Source: Luteolibacter yonseiensis
GTDB taxonomy: Bacteria; Verrucomicrobiota; Verrucomicrobiia; Verrucomicrobiales; Akkermansiaceae
Direction: 5' to 3'
DNA length: 64,000 nt
Assembly: GCF_016595465.1 (NCBI RefSeq)
Contig: NZ_JAENIK010000008.1
Location: 62,001-126,000, forward strand
In this document: piece after piece, positions 19,101-27,379 of the stretch
Layout of the letters: the number at the start of each line of letters is the position of its first letter
Position numbering within the stretch: position 1 is the stretch's first letter
The notes under the pieces: generated by a model
What the model was told of the DNA's origin: nothing
Seen by the model: the letters and a program-made list of their open reading frames with translations, nothing else
The model's database searches: none
Position numbers and translations under genes: made by a program

Positions 19101-19157
19101 TTCGTGGTGCCCGCGGTTTATGCGATTTTCTCACGGGCGGCGGTGAAACATGAATGA
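16107..19157 (+). CDS. RND efflux transporter, AcrB/MdtB-like
   Basis: 1016 residues, the usual HAE1 pump size. It has the first helix and large loop beginning DTSIRRPVLAIV. The proton-relay pair D400/D401 sits in GLVCDDAIVVLEN in the fourth helix. A second set of helices ends AVYAIFSRA. Residues 45-115 carry the porter-domain text typical of the family. It exports drugs or other amphiphiles by proton antiport. The upstream adaptor is coupled by ATGA. No TolC-like outer-membrane gene or regulator is adjacent, so the channel must come from elsewhere. It ends only 7 bases before the convergent putA stop. Confidence 0.95.
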   Translation: MSLSDTSIRRPVLAIVMSLIIVLFGATGFYFLGVREYPAVDPPIVTVQTTYPGANPDVVASQITEPLEQVINGIAGIRTLSSESRQERSTITVEFTLDSDLDTAANDVRDRVSRAARNLPVDSNPPVVEKADADSSPILFLSMVSDKRGILEVSDIADRVVRERMETIPGVSSVRIFGEKRYAMRLWMDPVKLAVHRLTPADVQAALDTQNVDLPSGRLEGSSNELSLRTLGRLSTPQEFENLIIKQENGRQILFGDIGYAELGPENLRTGFKNGQLYRIGVAIIPQPNTNAIAIADEFNKRLEQVRKEVPPDITVEVGYDFTRFVRRSVAEVEETLVIAFVLVALIIFLFLRDWRSTIIPVIAIPVSIIAAFFIMYLAGFSINVLTLVAIVLAIGLVCDDAIVVLENIYTKIEEGMTPMEAALTGSKEIYFAVISTTFSLAAVFLPLIFLSGLTGRLFREFGITLAGSVLVSAFVALTLSPMMCRFLLKKHGDTPNWFYRTTEPFFRGLTSGYRGMLGPFLRWRWLAFPILLASGGMIAWLVGVIPQELAPLEDRENIRVNVTAPEGAGFEYTESWMDKIAAYVDENIPETYRSFTILGGGGGGSEANSGAQNIYLKAPEERGRTQDQIAEQLTRELQDFTGVRSFASQPPTIGDRRAGQPLAYVIQAPNFESLVKVLPEFLAEANKSPLLRQIDANLKVNRPEGVISIDRKKAAELGISVEEIGKTVEFAYSGRRFGYFLKNGKQYQVIAQMQRQDRNDPGDLKKLFVRTAKGEMVSLDNLVSFSESASPAAIFRFNRAVSATIQGTPAPGHTLGDGIKELDKVAEKVLPENFRTSLAGQSRDFAESSSSLLFAFVLALLIIYLVLAAQFESFRDPFIIILTVPLSVAGALLSLHLTDQTLNVFSQIGIIMLIGIVTKNGILIVEFANQRKEAGLSKTEAALEAAISRFRPILMTSLATIFGILPIALSLGASGGSRQSLGIAVVGGLIFSGFLTLFVVPAVYAIFSRAAVKHE

Positions 19158-19164
19158 TGCGGCA

Positions 19165-22100
19165 TCAGATTCCATGGCCTCTCACCACGACGGCACCATG
19201 ACGGTGCAGCGTCTCGGACACCGCCTGTTCACGGAAATAGGGAAGCATTTCGATGCGACCGTTCAACACCGGAGCATTTGCCACGAGGCGTGAACCGGCG
19301 GCCACCGCGGCTTCAATCAGGGACTCGGATGCTCCCGGTGCCCGGATCACTCCATACCTTTCAATCGCCATCCTGTCACACAGCCGGGCCTCCGCTTCCC
19401 GTGTGAACGCCCTTTTCCAACCTGAAAGCGGATAGTCTTCCGGCACCGACAAATCCACCTCCGCACCGGACGCCACCGCCGCCAGCAGAACTCTTCCCAA
19501 GGAAGTCATGTCCATTTCCGCCGACGCACGCACAAGCACGCGTCCGAACGGCCGGTAGCGGAAGACATTCGCCTCGCATGACAATCCGGACGGATCGTGG
19601 TCTTTCAAAAACTCCGCCGCCAGCCAATGGGCATCGCTCTCGGCAGCCGCAGCCAGTTCCCCGGCATCCGCTCCGGCTTCGACAAAACACTCCCTCAATT
19701 CACGGATGGATTCGCTTGCGGCGAGACGCCGCGTTGGCAGCCCCTGGTTTCTCCATGTTCCGAACTGCGCGGCATAGTTCGGTCCGCCCGCTTTGGCACC
19801 CGGTCCGAAGCACGAACGCTTCCAACCGCCGAATGGCTGGCGTTGGACGATGGCCCCGGTGATCGGCCGGTTGATGTAGGCATTCCCCACCTCCACCCGC
19901 TCCTTCCATCTCTCCACTTCCGCCGGATCCAGCGAATGGATGCCGCCTGTCAGCGCGAAGTCCGAATCGTTCTGGATGCGGATGGCGTCGTTCAAATCAT
20001 CCGCTCTTACCAGGCCAAGTACGGGACCAAAACACTCGGTGCGGCGGAACCAGCTTTCCGGAGTGACACCGAGCTTGATCCCCGGCGACCACAGGCAGGG
20101 GTTTCCATCCACCATGCGTGGTTCCAGCAACCATTCCTCCCCTTCGTCCAAGGTGGTGAGAGCCTTGAGCAGCTCCGCTCCCGGCTCGCGGATGACGGGA
20201 GTGACGATGCTTCCGAAATGCCCGGTTCCCCCCACCCGCAACGACTCCGCCGCATCCTTCAACTGGCGGAGGAACGCCGGATCGTCGTAGATCTCCGCTT
20301 CGAGAATGGCGAGGGAGGCGGCGGAGCACTTCTGGCCCGCATGGCCGAACGCGCTTTTCACCAGATCCTTGATCGCGAGATCCGAATCCGCGGCGGCGGT
20401 GACGATGAGCGCGTTTTTCCCGGAGGTTTCCGCGAACAAACGCAGCCCGGGCTTCCAGCCTAGGAACATCCGCGCCGTTTCATAGGCACCGGTCAGGACC
20501 ACCGCGCCGATCCGGGGATCCGTCACCAGAGCGCGGCCCGTTTCATCATCCGGGCAGGGAACGAATTGCAGGACCTCGCGGGGGATTCCGGCGTCCCACA
20601 GGGCGTTCACCATGACCCATGCGGTGAGCACCGTTTCCGGTGCGGGCTTGAGGATGACGGTGTTCCCCGCGACCAATGCCGCCAGGACCCCGCCACAGGG
20701 AATGGCGAAGGGGAAATTCCACGGCGGGGTGATGAGGACCGTTCCCAATGGTTCGAACGAGGAACCATCGAACCATTCCTCCGAAAAACTACGGGCATAG
20801 TAGTCGGCGAAATCGATGGCCTCGCTGAACTCGGCGTCCGCCTCCATCACGGATTTCCCAGCATCCGCCACCATCGCGGCGATCGCCTCTCCACGGCGGC
20901 TGGCGAGCACGGCGGCCGCCTTTGCCAGCAATCCCGCACGCGCTTCAAATCCCGATTGCCGCCACGAACTCCGCGCCGCAACCGCCGTCGCCAATGCGAG
21001 TTCGATCTGCTCCCGGCTGGCCAGGGCGTGCTCGTAGATCTTCACATCCGGTTGTGAGGGATCGCTGGCCGGGACACGCGCCGCGCCCTCAACGAATCCG
21101 CCCGCGATTTGGAGCGGGACAAACGGGGCATCGACCCCGGGCCGGCCGAAGCCGGCGCTCCTCACGTGTGATTGGATCCACGAGACGTTATGGGGAAGCG
21201 ACCAGTCGGTATCCGGCTCGTTGTGGAATGGCAGGTCCAACGGACGGACCGGACGGATTTCCGTATTTCGGTCCTGCACCCGGCGGGGACCCGAGGAAGT
21301 TGACCGGATGCCATCGCAGGCGGTGAGAAACCGGGACTTCTGGTTTTCCCACCCGCCATCTCCGAACTCCATGCCAAACAGATCGTGGAGAAAATTTTCC
21401 GGTGACGTGTTCTCATCAAGCCGCCGGACCAGATAGGCGATGGCGCTATGGAAATCCTCGCGTTTCACCACAGGTGCGTAAAGCAGGAGACCATCCGCCG
21501 CATCCCTCACCACGCGGGCCTGGTGGTTCGCCATGCCCTCCAACATCTCAAACTCCACCCGCGCCTCCACTCCCTCGCGCTTGCGCAGGAGCAGGCCATA
21601 GGCGATATCGAAAAGGTTGTGGCTCGCCACCCCGAGACGCACGACACGGGCGTTTTCCGGGCGGCAGCCTTCGTGGAGCATGCGCTTGAAATTCGCATCC
21701 ACCTCCGCCTTCGTCCCATACGGTGCGAGCGGCCAGTCGTGGATCTCCGCATCCACCTTCTCCATCGCGAGATTCGCACCTTTCACGATGCGGATCTTGA
21801 TGCCCGCGCCACCGGAATCCACCCGGCGGCGGGCCCACCCGTTCAGCTCGCGCTGCACCGGCCATGCGTCCGGCAGGTAGGCCTGGAGCACGATTCCGGC
21901 TTCGTGGTTTTTGAACTCTTCCTCATCCAGCACCTCGCGGAAAGCGTCGCAGGTCAGCCGCAGGTCGCGGTATTCCTCCATGTCGAGGTTCACGAACTTC
22001 GGCTTGGGGTTGGCCATCGCCGCACGGTAGAGCAGGCGCAGGCGGTGTTTGATTTCCGCAAGGGTCTCCTGCCAGGCGACGAGATGGATCTGGCTGAAGA

Positions 22101-22665
22101 TCGCGGAGATTTTCACCGAGATATAGTCGATGTCCGGCTCGCCGAGCCGTGCGAGGTTCGCGGCAAGGCGTCTGCCGGCCTCTTCCTCGCCCAGCACCGC
22201 TTCCCCGAGCTGGTTGAGGTTCATCCGCATCCCGGCCTTGCGACGTGCGGCCAGATGCTTGCGGAGCTTGTCTTCTTCCGCAGGCAGGATCACGGCGGCG
22301 CTCTCGCTCCGCATCTTCCCGGCGACAAGCGGCATGACGACCTCCGGCACCACTACTGACGCGATCGCTCCCATCCGCATGGCGATGCGTGCGGCGAGCG
22401 GCAGGTAGGCGGGCTCGCCGTATTCCTCGATCAGGTCACGGAACCGCTTCGCCTCGCGCGATGCCGTCGGCGCACGGAACACCTGGTCCGCCATGGCGAA
22501 GGTGAAGGCCTTGCCCTCCATGTCGTTCATGAGGCGGGCCATCTGGCGCGCCTGGGATTTCTCGCTCCAACGCTGGCTCCGGGTGGCCTTTTCCAGCAGC
22601 TCCGCGGCAAGCGTGATGGCGGCTTCCGGCAGGTCTTGATCCGAAGGAATGGAAACAGGTGTCAT
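19165..22665 (-). CDS. putA: Bifunctional proline dehydrogenase / P5C dehydrogenase
   Basis: 1166 residues from ATG 22665. The N-terminal half is an FAD-dependent proline dehydrogenase barrel (RIVKGANLAMEKVDAEIH near residue 290). The C-terminal half is an aldehyde dehydrogenase oxidising glutamate semialdehyde, with catalytic Cys in GHAGQKCSAASL and the motif FAETSGKNALIV. Together they convert proline to glutamate with substrate channelling. The N-terminus lacks the ribbon-helix-helix DNA-binding domain of the trifunctional enzymes, so an outside regulator is needed; the divergent PAS-AraC gene is a good candidate. I did not use the longer frame to 22884 because its N-terminus is unlike the family and overlaps the regulator. 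Confidence 0.95.
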   Translation of the reverse strand: MTPVSIPSDQDLPEAAITLAAELLEKATRSQRWSEKSQARQMARLMNDMEGKAFTFAMADQVFRAPTASREAKRFRDLIEEYGEPAYLPLAARIAMRMGAIASVVVPEVVMPLVAGKMRSESAAVILPAEEDKLRKHLAARRKAGMRMNLNQLGEAVLGEEEAGRRLAANLARLGEPDIDYISVKISAIFSQIHLVAWQETLAEIKHRLRLLYRAAMANPKPKFVNLDMEEYRDLRLTCDAFREVLDEEEFKNHEAGIVLQAYLPDAWPVQRELNGWARRRVDSGGAGIKIRIVKGANLAMEKVDAEIHDWPLAPYGTKAEVDANFKRMLHEGCRPENARVVRLGVASHNLFDIAYGLLLRKREGVEARVEFEMLEGMANHQARVVRDAADGLLLYAPVVKREDFHSAIAYLVRRLDENTSPENFLHDLFGMEFGDGGWENQKSRFLTACDGIRSTSSGPRRVQDRNTEIRPVRPLDLPFHNEPDTDWSLPHNVSWIQSHVRSAGFGRPGVDAPFVPLQIAGGFVEGAARVPASDPSQPDVKIYEHALASREQIELALATAVAARSSWRQSGFEARAGLLAKAAAVLASRRGEAIAAMVADAGKSVMEADAEFSEAIDFADYYARSFSEEWFDGSSFEPLGTVLITPPWNFPFAIPCGGVLAALVAGNTVILKPAPETVLTAWVMVNALWDAGIPREVLQFVPCPDDETGRALVTDPRIGAVVLTGAYETARMFLGWKPGLRLFAETSGKNALIVTAAADSDLAIKDLVKSAFGHAGQKCSAASLAILEAEIYDDPAFLRQLKDAAESLRVGGTGHFGSIVTPVIREPGAELLKALTTLDEGEEWLLEPRMVDGNPCLWSPGIKLGVTPESWFRRTECFGPVLGLVRADDLNDAIRIQNDSDFALTGGIHSLDPAEVERWKERVEVGNAYINRPITGAIVQRQPFGGWKRSCFGPGAKAGGPNYAAQFGTWRNQGLPTRRLAASESIRELRECFVEAGADAGELAAAAESDAHWLAAEFLKDHDPSGLSCEANVFRYRPFGRVLVRASAEMDMTSLGRVLLAAVASGAEVDLSVPEDYPLSGWKRAFTREAEARLCDRMAIERYGVIRAPGASESLIEAAVAAGSRLVANAPVLNGRIEMLPYFREQAVSETLHRHGAVVVRGHGI

Positions 22666-22789
22666 ACCAATCAGGTTAGCACGGGGGTCTTGACCGTTTT
22701 CATCACGAGTCACGGCAAGCTCGGTCACAATTCCACCTGCGGCCAATTGATTCTTGTCAGGACGGGGCCGGAAAGATTTGGCTGCGGGT

Positions 22790-23542
22790 GTGGCGATCGA
22801 CACGGAATTCATCGCGCGGATCGACTCACCGCGGTTTTGCGAGCGCTTGTTCGCCGTGCTGCCCGACGTCGTCTTCTGCCTCAAGGACTCGGACTTCCGC
22901 TACCGCGCCGCGAACCAGGCATTCGCCGTCCGGCTCGGCCTGAAAGACCCGCGCCGCCTGATCGGGAAAAGGGCGGAGGACTTTTTCGTCCCCGCCTTTG
23001 CCGAAACGTATCGCGAACAGGACCTGCTGGTCCTCGCGGGTGGCGAGGTCAACGACGAGCTGGAACTCATCAGCAACAGCGACGGCTCGGCGGGCTGGTA
23101 TCTGGCGACGAAGATCCCTTTGCATGATTCCGGCGGGAAGGTGATCGGCATCGCTTCCGTTTCCCGGGACCTGCGCGAGCCGCGCGAAGGAGATGCGGAA
23201 ATGGCGGGTATCGCCAAGGTGGCGGATCACGTGCACCAGCATCTCGACGAAGACCTGCGCGGAGCGGAGCTGGCAAACATCGCCAACCTCACCCCCACCC
23301 AGCTCGACCGCAGGATGCGCCGCGTTTTCCACCTCAGCACGGCACAATTCGTGAGGAAAGCCCGGATCGAACATGCCGCGCACCTGTTGGGAAAAACCAC
23401 CATGCCGATCGCCGAACTCGCGCTCGCATGCGGCTATGGCGACCAGACGGCGCTGACCCGGCAGTTCCGCGCCACCGTGGGCATGCCGCCCGCCGCCTAC
23501 CGCGATCACATGCGGCAGTTGCGGGGCTCAACCACCGGATGA
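22790..23542 (+). CDS. PAS-domain AraC-type regulator
   Basis: About 250 residues from GTG 22790; the frame also offers TTG 22754. Residues 15-125 form a PAS sensor (LPDVVFCLKDSDFRYRAANQAF and IGKRAEDFF), with a PAC-type end (GIASVSRDLRE). Residues 145-245 are an AraC double helix-turn-helix: LANIANLTPTQLDRRMRRVF, then IAELALACGYGDQTALTRQF. It is divergent from putA across 124 bases, which suggests it senses a small molecule, perhaps proline or a flavin-related signal, and controls putA; this is inference from position. Its last 15 bases overlap the end of the convergent GT2 gene. Confidence 0.82.
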   Translation: MAIDTEFIARIDSPRFCERLFAVLPDVVFCLKDSDFRYRAANQAFAVRLGLKDPRRLIGKRAEDFFVPAFAETYREQDLLVLAGGEVNDELELISNSDGSAGWYLATKIPLHDSGGKVIGIASVSRDLREPREGDAEMAGIAKVADHVHQHLDEDLRGAELANIANLTPTQLDRRMRRVFHLSTAQFVRKARIEHAAHLLGKTTMPIAELALACGYGDQTALTRQFRATVGMPPAAYRDHMRQLRGSTTG

Positions 23543-24292
23543 CGGAACGGCTTCCATGATCGCGCTGGCCCGCACGATGTGGCTCTCGTCGCAAAAGCGG
23601 GTGCGGAGCGCGATCTTGAAGTAGATGAAATTCGCCATGAAGGGATTCACCGACTCGCCCTCCGTGCGCGCTTTCCACACGGCGGGAATCTCGCGGATGG
23701 GGACGCCGAGACGCAGTGGCTTCAGCGCGGTTTCCAGGAAAAACGGATGTTTCAGCTCCACCCAACGGATGCGCCGCACCAGCGAAGTCGGGAAAATCCG
23801 GTAGGCGTAGGTGAGATCGGTGAGGGTGGTCCCGTACAGCAGGGAGAACATCATTTGAAAAACCTTGTTCGCCAGCAGCTTCACCGGATTGTAGCCGACG
23901 AAGTGACCGCCCTTGATCCAGCGGGAGGCGGTGGTGACGGAGTCGGGATGCAGTTTCGCCTCGTGGATCATCGTCCGGACCAGGGCCGGGTCGGTCTCCA
24001 GGTCCGAGGACATCATGACCACGTGCGAGCCTTGGACGAGATCGAACGCGTCACGGAAGGCCCCTCCGACGAAGGGCAGTGTCTGGAAATTCACCGACGC
24101 CCTTTCACCCAGTTCCCCGGCGATCTCGCGGCAGATGGCCAGACTCTCCGGCTTGGTGCGTTCGCAAACCATGATAATATATTGTCCGACATCCTCCGCA
24201 CACGTGGCCTCGATGATCCGGACCGTCTCACGCATGGAGTAGGTCTCGTTCAGGACGGGTAGGATGACGGTGGCCGAGGTGAAAGCGTTCAT
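23528..24292 (-). CDS. Glycosyltransferase family 2
   Basis: 254 residues, a GT-A fold like dolichol-phosphate mannosyltransferase-type enzymes. TVILPVLNETYSM at residues 8-20 is the nucleotide-binding start, and MMSSDLETDPALV near residue 95 carries the metal-binding DxD-like acid pair (SDLETD). LTDLTYAYRIF and FFLETALKPL are typical later motifs. No membrane helices follow, so it is a soluble or peripheral enzyme. Its start overlaps the stop of the epimerase gene by four bases, so both likely act in one sugar or lipid-linked sugar pathway. Acceptor and donor are not readable. Confidence 0.86.
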   Translation of the reverse strand: MNAFTSATVILPVLNETYSMRETVRIIEATCAEDVGQYIIMVCERTKPESLAICREIAGELGERASVNFQTLPFVGGAFRDAFDLVQGSHVVMMSSDLETDPALVRTMIHEAKLHPDSVTTASRWIKGGHFVGYNPVKLLANKVFQMMFSLLYGTTLTDLTYAYRIFPTSLVRRIRWVELKHPFFLETALKPLRLGVPIREIPAVWKARTEGESVNPFMANFIYFKIALRTRFCDESHIVRASAIMEAVPSSGG

Positions 24293-25230
24293 ATCCTTGT
24301 AAGCCAGTCCTGGTAAACGGTGGAGAGGGTCTCCCGCATCGTGTAATCTGGACTCCAGCCGAGTTTTTTCAACTTGGAGTTGTCACCCAGCAGGAGCGGC
24401 TCGTCCGAAGGACGCATGAGCTGCGGATCCGGAAGCACCTCCACATCGAGACCGGAAGCCTGGATGAGCATCTCCAGCAGGTCGCCGATGGTGTGGGCTT
24501 TGCCGGTGCAGATGTTGATGGGATCGCCCGGGTCACCTTTTTCCGCGAGCAGCATGAGCGCCCGCGCGCCGTCCCGGACGTCCACGAAATCCCTCGCGGA
24601 GGTCAGGTTCCCGACACGCACCGTAGGTGGCAGCAGGCCTCGTGAAATGAGCGCCAGCTGGCGGGCGAAATTCTGGATGGCGGTGGCGGGAGGGTGGCCG
24701 GTACCGACGTGGATGAACAAACGGGGCAGGAAAACCTTCAACCCGAAGTTTTTCCAATACTGGTAGCCCAGGGCCTCGGTCGCGGCCTTGGACACGCCAT
24801 AGGGGGTCATCGGCTTGAGCAGGCGCTCCTCCACCAGGGGGGTGTCTTCCGGTTTCACATCGCCGTAGGCGGCGCTGGAGCAGGCGAGCAAAACCTTGGA
24901 CTGCGGAGCATGCAGCTTGCAAGCCCGGAGCACGTTGAGGGTCCCCGTGTAGTTGGTGAGATGGGTCATGTCCTCCATGTCCCACGAGATGCCGTTGTAG
25001 GCCTGCGCCGCCATGTGGACGACGAGGTCCGGCTTGATCCTTGCGATCAGTCTTTCCAATGCGTCACGATCGAGGATGTCGCATCGAAGCACGTTTTCCT
25101 CCTCCACCACCGCCATCCGGCTGGTGGCGCTTGACCGGGCGATGCCATAAACCTCGTGCCCCTGCGAGCGGGCAAGCCGCGCGACCTCGCCGCCGATCAT
25201 GCCCGTGATGCCTGTGATGAAAATTTTCAT
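24289..25230 (-). CDS. NAD-dependent epimerase/dehydratase
   Basis: 313 residues from ATG 25230, an extended short-chain dehydrogenase. The NAD(P)-binding motif GITGMIGG is at residues 6-13, and VVHMAAQAYN follows at about 70. The catalytic Tyr-Lys pair lies in MTPYGVSKAATEALG, with the serine in LLACSSAAYGD upstream. Similarity is to GDP-mannose 4,6-dehydratase-like enzymes (the RDFVDVRDGARALMLL region and NICTG). It probably makes a modified nucleotide sugar used by the coupled GT2 enzyme. The frame extends to 25284, but the extra 18 residues do not fit the family start. Confidence 0.88.
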   Translation of the reverse strand: MKIFITGITGMIGGEVARLARSQGHEVYGIARSSATSRMAVVEEENVLRCDILDRDALERLIARIKPDLVVHMAAQAYNGISWDMEDMTHLTNYTGTLNVLRACKLHAPQSKVLLACSSAAYGDVKPEDTPLVEERLLKPMTPYGVSKAATEALGYQYWKNFGLKVFLPRLFIHVGTGHPPATAIQNFARQLALISRGLLPPTVRVGNLTSARDFVDVRDGARALMLLAEKGDPGDPINICTGKAHTIGDLLEMLIQASGLDVEVLPDPQLMRPSDEPLLLGDNSKLKKLGWSPDYTMRETLSTVYQDWLTRI

Positions 25231-25434
25231 ACCATGAAGACCGCGCAGCCGAAGGAAACCTCCCCGCTGGAACACGGATGCCAACTGTCCGAAATTCTTT
25301 ATTTCGGATTTCTAACAATCAAGGTATTTTGAATATCCACCAAAAGCCGGAAACCGGCCGACGCCTCCCTTGGGGATAGCAGACATATGGCATGGCCAAG
25401 GGGCAGGGACGTATGGAACGTCCCTCCCGTCGTC
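25231..25434. other. purF-epimerase intergenic region with two hairpins
   Basis: Two perfect 8-bp hairpins are visible. At 25405-25425, AGGGACGT pairs with ACGTCCCT across 5 bases just past the purF stop; it lacks a T-run but is well placed as a 3' end structure for purF. At 25288-25308, TCCGAAAT pairs with ATTTCGGA across 5 bases in the 5' leader of the epimerase gene. No open frame of interest lies here. Confidence 0.5.
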
Positions 25435-27360
25435 TCACAGTGGTAGCGCGTAACTGCGGCCGTTCACGCCTTCATACCAATGAAGGTAGGCCTGGTTCAC
25501 CATGGAGTAGCCTCCGGAGGTGGGATAGTTTCCGGTGAAATACCAATCGCCGCACGGCCCCTTGATGGAAGCGTGGAGGTTGTCGATGGTTTGGAAAATC
25601 ACCTCCACCTCGCCGCCCCATTCGATGCCTTCCGGGTAAACCATGCGGCTTACCTCCGCGGAGATTTCGTCGTCGGTGAAATCCGCGTAGACCGCCTGCA
25701 CGCGGTTCCGGCGCTCGTGGGCGGGAAGCTTGAGCTCCTGCTGGCAGTCGTCATAAATCTTGTCCAACAGCGACTGCCGGCCCGCGCGGCGCTGGAGGGC
25801 CACCGCCGCGTTGAAGGCGATGAACTTGCCAAGCTCCGACATGTCGATTCCGTAACAATCCGGGTAGCGGATCTGCGGGGCGGTCGAACAAACGACGATC
25901 TTCGACGGCTTGGTGCGGGCGAGGATTTTCAGGATGGACTGCTTGAGCGTGGTCCCGCGGACGATCGAATCGTCGAGAACCACGAGGAAATCGCCCGCTT
26001 TCACGACGCCATAGGTGATGTCGTAAACGTGGGAAACGAGCTGGTCGCGGCCTTTTTCCTGCGAGATGAAGGTGCGCATCTTGATGTCCTTGTGCGCGAC
26101 CTTCTCACCTTTCGGCCAGTTGCGGAGGATGAGGTCGTCCACGAGGTCCTCCGTGAGAGTGCCGTCCTTGGACGCCTGCAGGATGGAGGAACGGACTTCC
26201 TGGCGGCGGAACAGGCGCAGGCCGTCCATGAGGCCGTAATACGCGGTTTCCGCGGTGTTCGGAATGAAGGAGAAGATGGACTTGTCGAACGCGCCGCCGA
26301 TGGATTTCACGATCTGCGGGACAAGCGCGGCCCCCATGGCCTTGCGCTCGCGGTAGATCTGCGGATCGTTGCCCCGCGAGAAGTAGATTTTCTCGAAAGA
26401 ACAGGGAGTGTATTTCTGCGGCGGGGCGAATGCCGAGTCGGACATGCTGCCGTCCGACTTGATGGTGATCATCGAACCCGGATCGACGGCCCTGACCTCG
26501 CTGGCGTCGGCTTCGAACACGGTCATCAGCGGGACCCTCTCCGAGGAGAAGGCGATGACCTCGTCCGTGACGAGCATGTGGCACGGGCGGATGCCGCGGG
26601 GGTCGCGCATGACGAACATGTCGCCGTTTCCGATGACACCGCAGATGGCGTAGCCACCATCCCAGGCGGCGGCGGATTCCGCGACGAGCTTCGGGACATC
26701 GAGAGCCGCGGAGATGCGGGCCGGCATTTCGGCGCCGGGCACGCCTTCGTCACGGAGGCGGCGGTAGAGATCGGTGTGGTGCTCGTCGAGATGGTAGCCG
26801 ATTTCTTCGAGGACCGTCTGGGTGTCGGTGCCGAACACCGGGTGCTGGCCGCGGTCGATGAGCACCTCGTTGAGCTCGCCGGCGTTGGTCATGTTGAAAT
26901 TCCCCATCACCATCAGGGTGCGGGTCGGCCAGTTGCTGCGGCGGAGATAGGGATGGCAACACCCGACATCGAATTCGCCGGAGGTGCCGTAGCGCAGGTG
27001 GCCGATGAGGATCTCACCACCGAAGTCGAAGTGTTTTTTGACACTTTCCGGATCCTTGTGGTTCATCTGCCCCTTGCGGGACATTTTGTAGAAATTCTTG
27101 GTTTCCTTGCGGAAAATCTCGGAAAGAGCGTCCTGCTCCACGCCCCGGCGGCGGTGGACGTAGGGTTGCCCGATGGGCATGTCCAGCTTCACACAACCGA
27201 TGCCGGTTCCGTCCTGGCCCCGGTTGCGCTGTTTTTCCATGAGGAGGAACAACTTGTTCAGTCCCCAGAGGTTGGTGCCGTAGCGGTCGTAATAATAAGC
27301 CAGCGGTTTGCGGAGCCGTACAGCGGCGATGCCACATTCGTGGGTGAGGAAGTCGCTCAT
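25435..27360 (-). CDS. purF: Amidophosphoribosyltransferase-like protein (long form)
   Basis: 641 residues against about 470-505 for common PurF. The N-terminal glutaminase nucleophile is C9 in MSDFLTHECGIAAV, so the first eight residues would be a propeptide as in the Bacillus-type enzyme. GHLRYGTSGEF, MGNFNMTNAGELNE and DPRGIRPC are glutaminase landmarks. The PRPP-binding loop is VVLDDSIVRGTT. Extra length lies within the glutaminase part (residues 20-110) and in a C-terminal extension past the PRT domain. It makes 5-phosphoribosylamine, the first step of purine synthesis. purM lies 19 bases upstream on the same strand, supporting the role. Confidence 0.9.
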   Translation of the reverse strand: MSDFLTHECGIAAVRLRKPLAYYYDRYGTNLWGLNKLFLLMEKQRNRGQDGTGIGCVKLDMPIGQPYVHRRRGVEQDALSEIFRKETKNFYKMSRKGQMNHKDPESVKKHFDFGGEILIGHLRYGTSGEFDVGCCHPYLRRSNWPTRTLMVMGNFNMTNAGELNEVLIDRGQHPVFGTDTQTVLEEIGYHLDEHHTDLYRRLRDEGVPGAEMPARISAALDVPKLVAESAAAWDGGYAICGVIGNGDMFVMRDPRGIRPCHMLVTDEVIAFSSERVPLMTVFEADASEVRAVDPGSMITIKSDGSMSDSAFAPPQKYTPCSFEKIYFSRGNDPQIYRERKAMGAALVPQIVKSIGGAFDKSIFSFIPNTAETAYYGLMDGLRLFRRQEVRSSILQASKDGTLTEDLVDDLILRNWPKGEKVAHKDIKMRTFISQEKGRDQLVSHVYDITYGVVKAGDFLVVLDDSIVRGTTLKQSILKILARTKPSKIVVCSTAPQIRYPDCYGIDMSELGKFIAFNAAVALQRRAGRQSLLDKIYDDCQQELKLPAHERRNRVQAVYADFTDDEISAEVSRMVYPEGIEWGGEVEVIFQTIDNLHASIKGPCGDWYFTGNYPTSGGYSMVNQAYLHWYEGVNGRSYALPL

Positions 27361-27379
27361 GCGTGGGTGGATGATAGCT

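Noticed and set aside
19165..22884. putA start at 22884
   Set aside because: The extra 73 residues are not family-like and overlap the divergent regulator's promoter and start.
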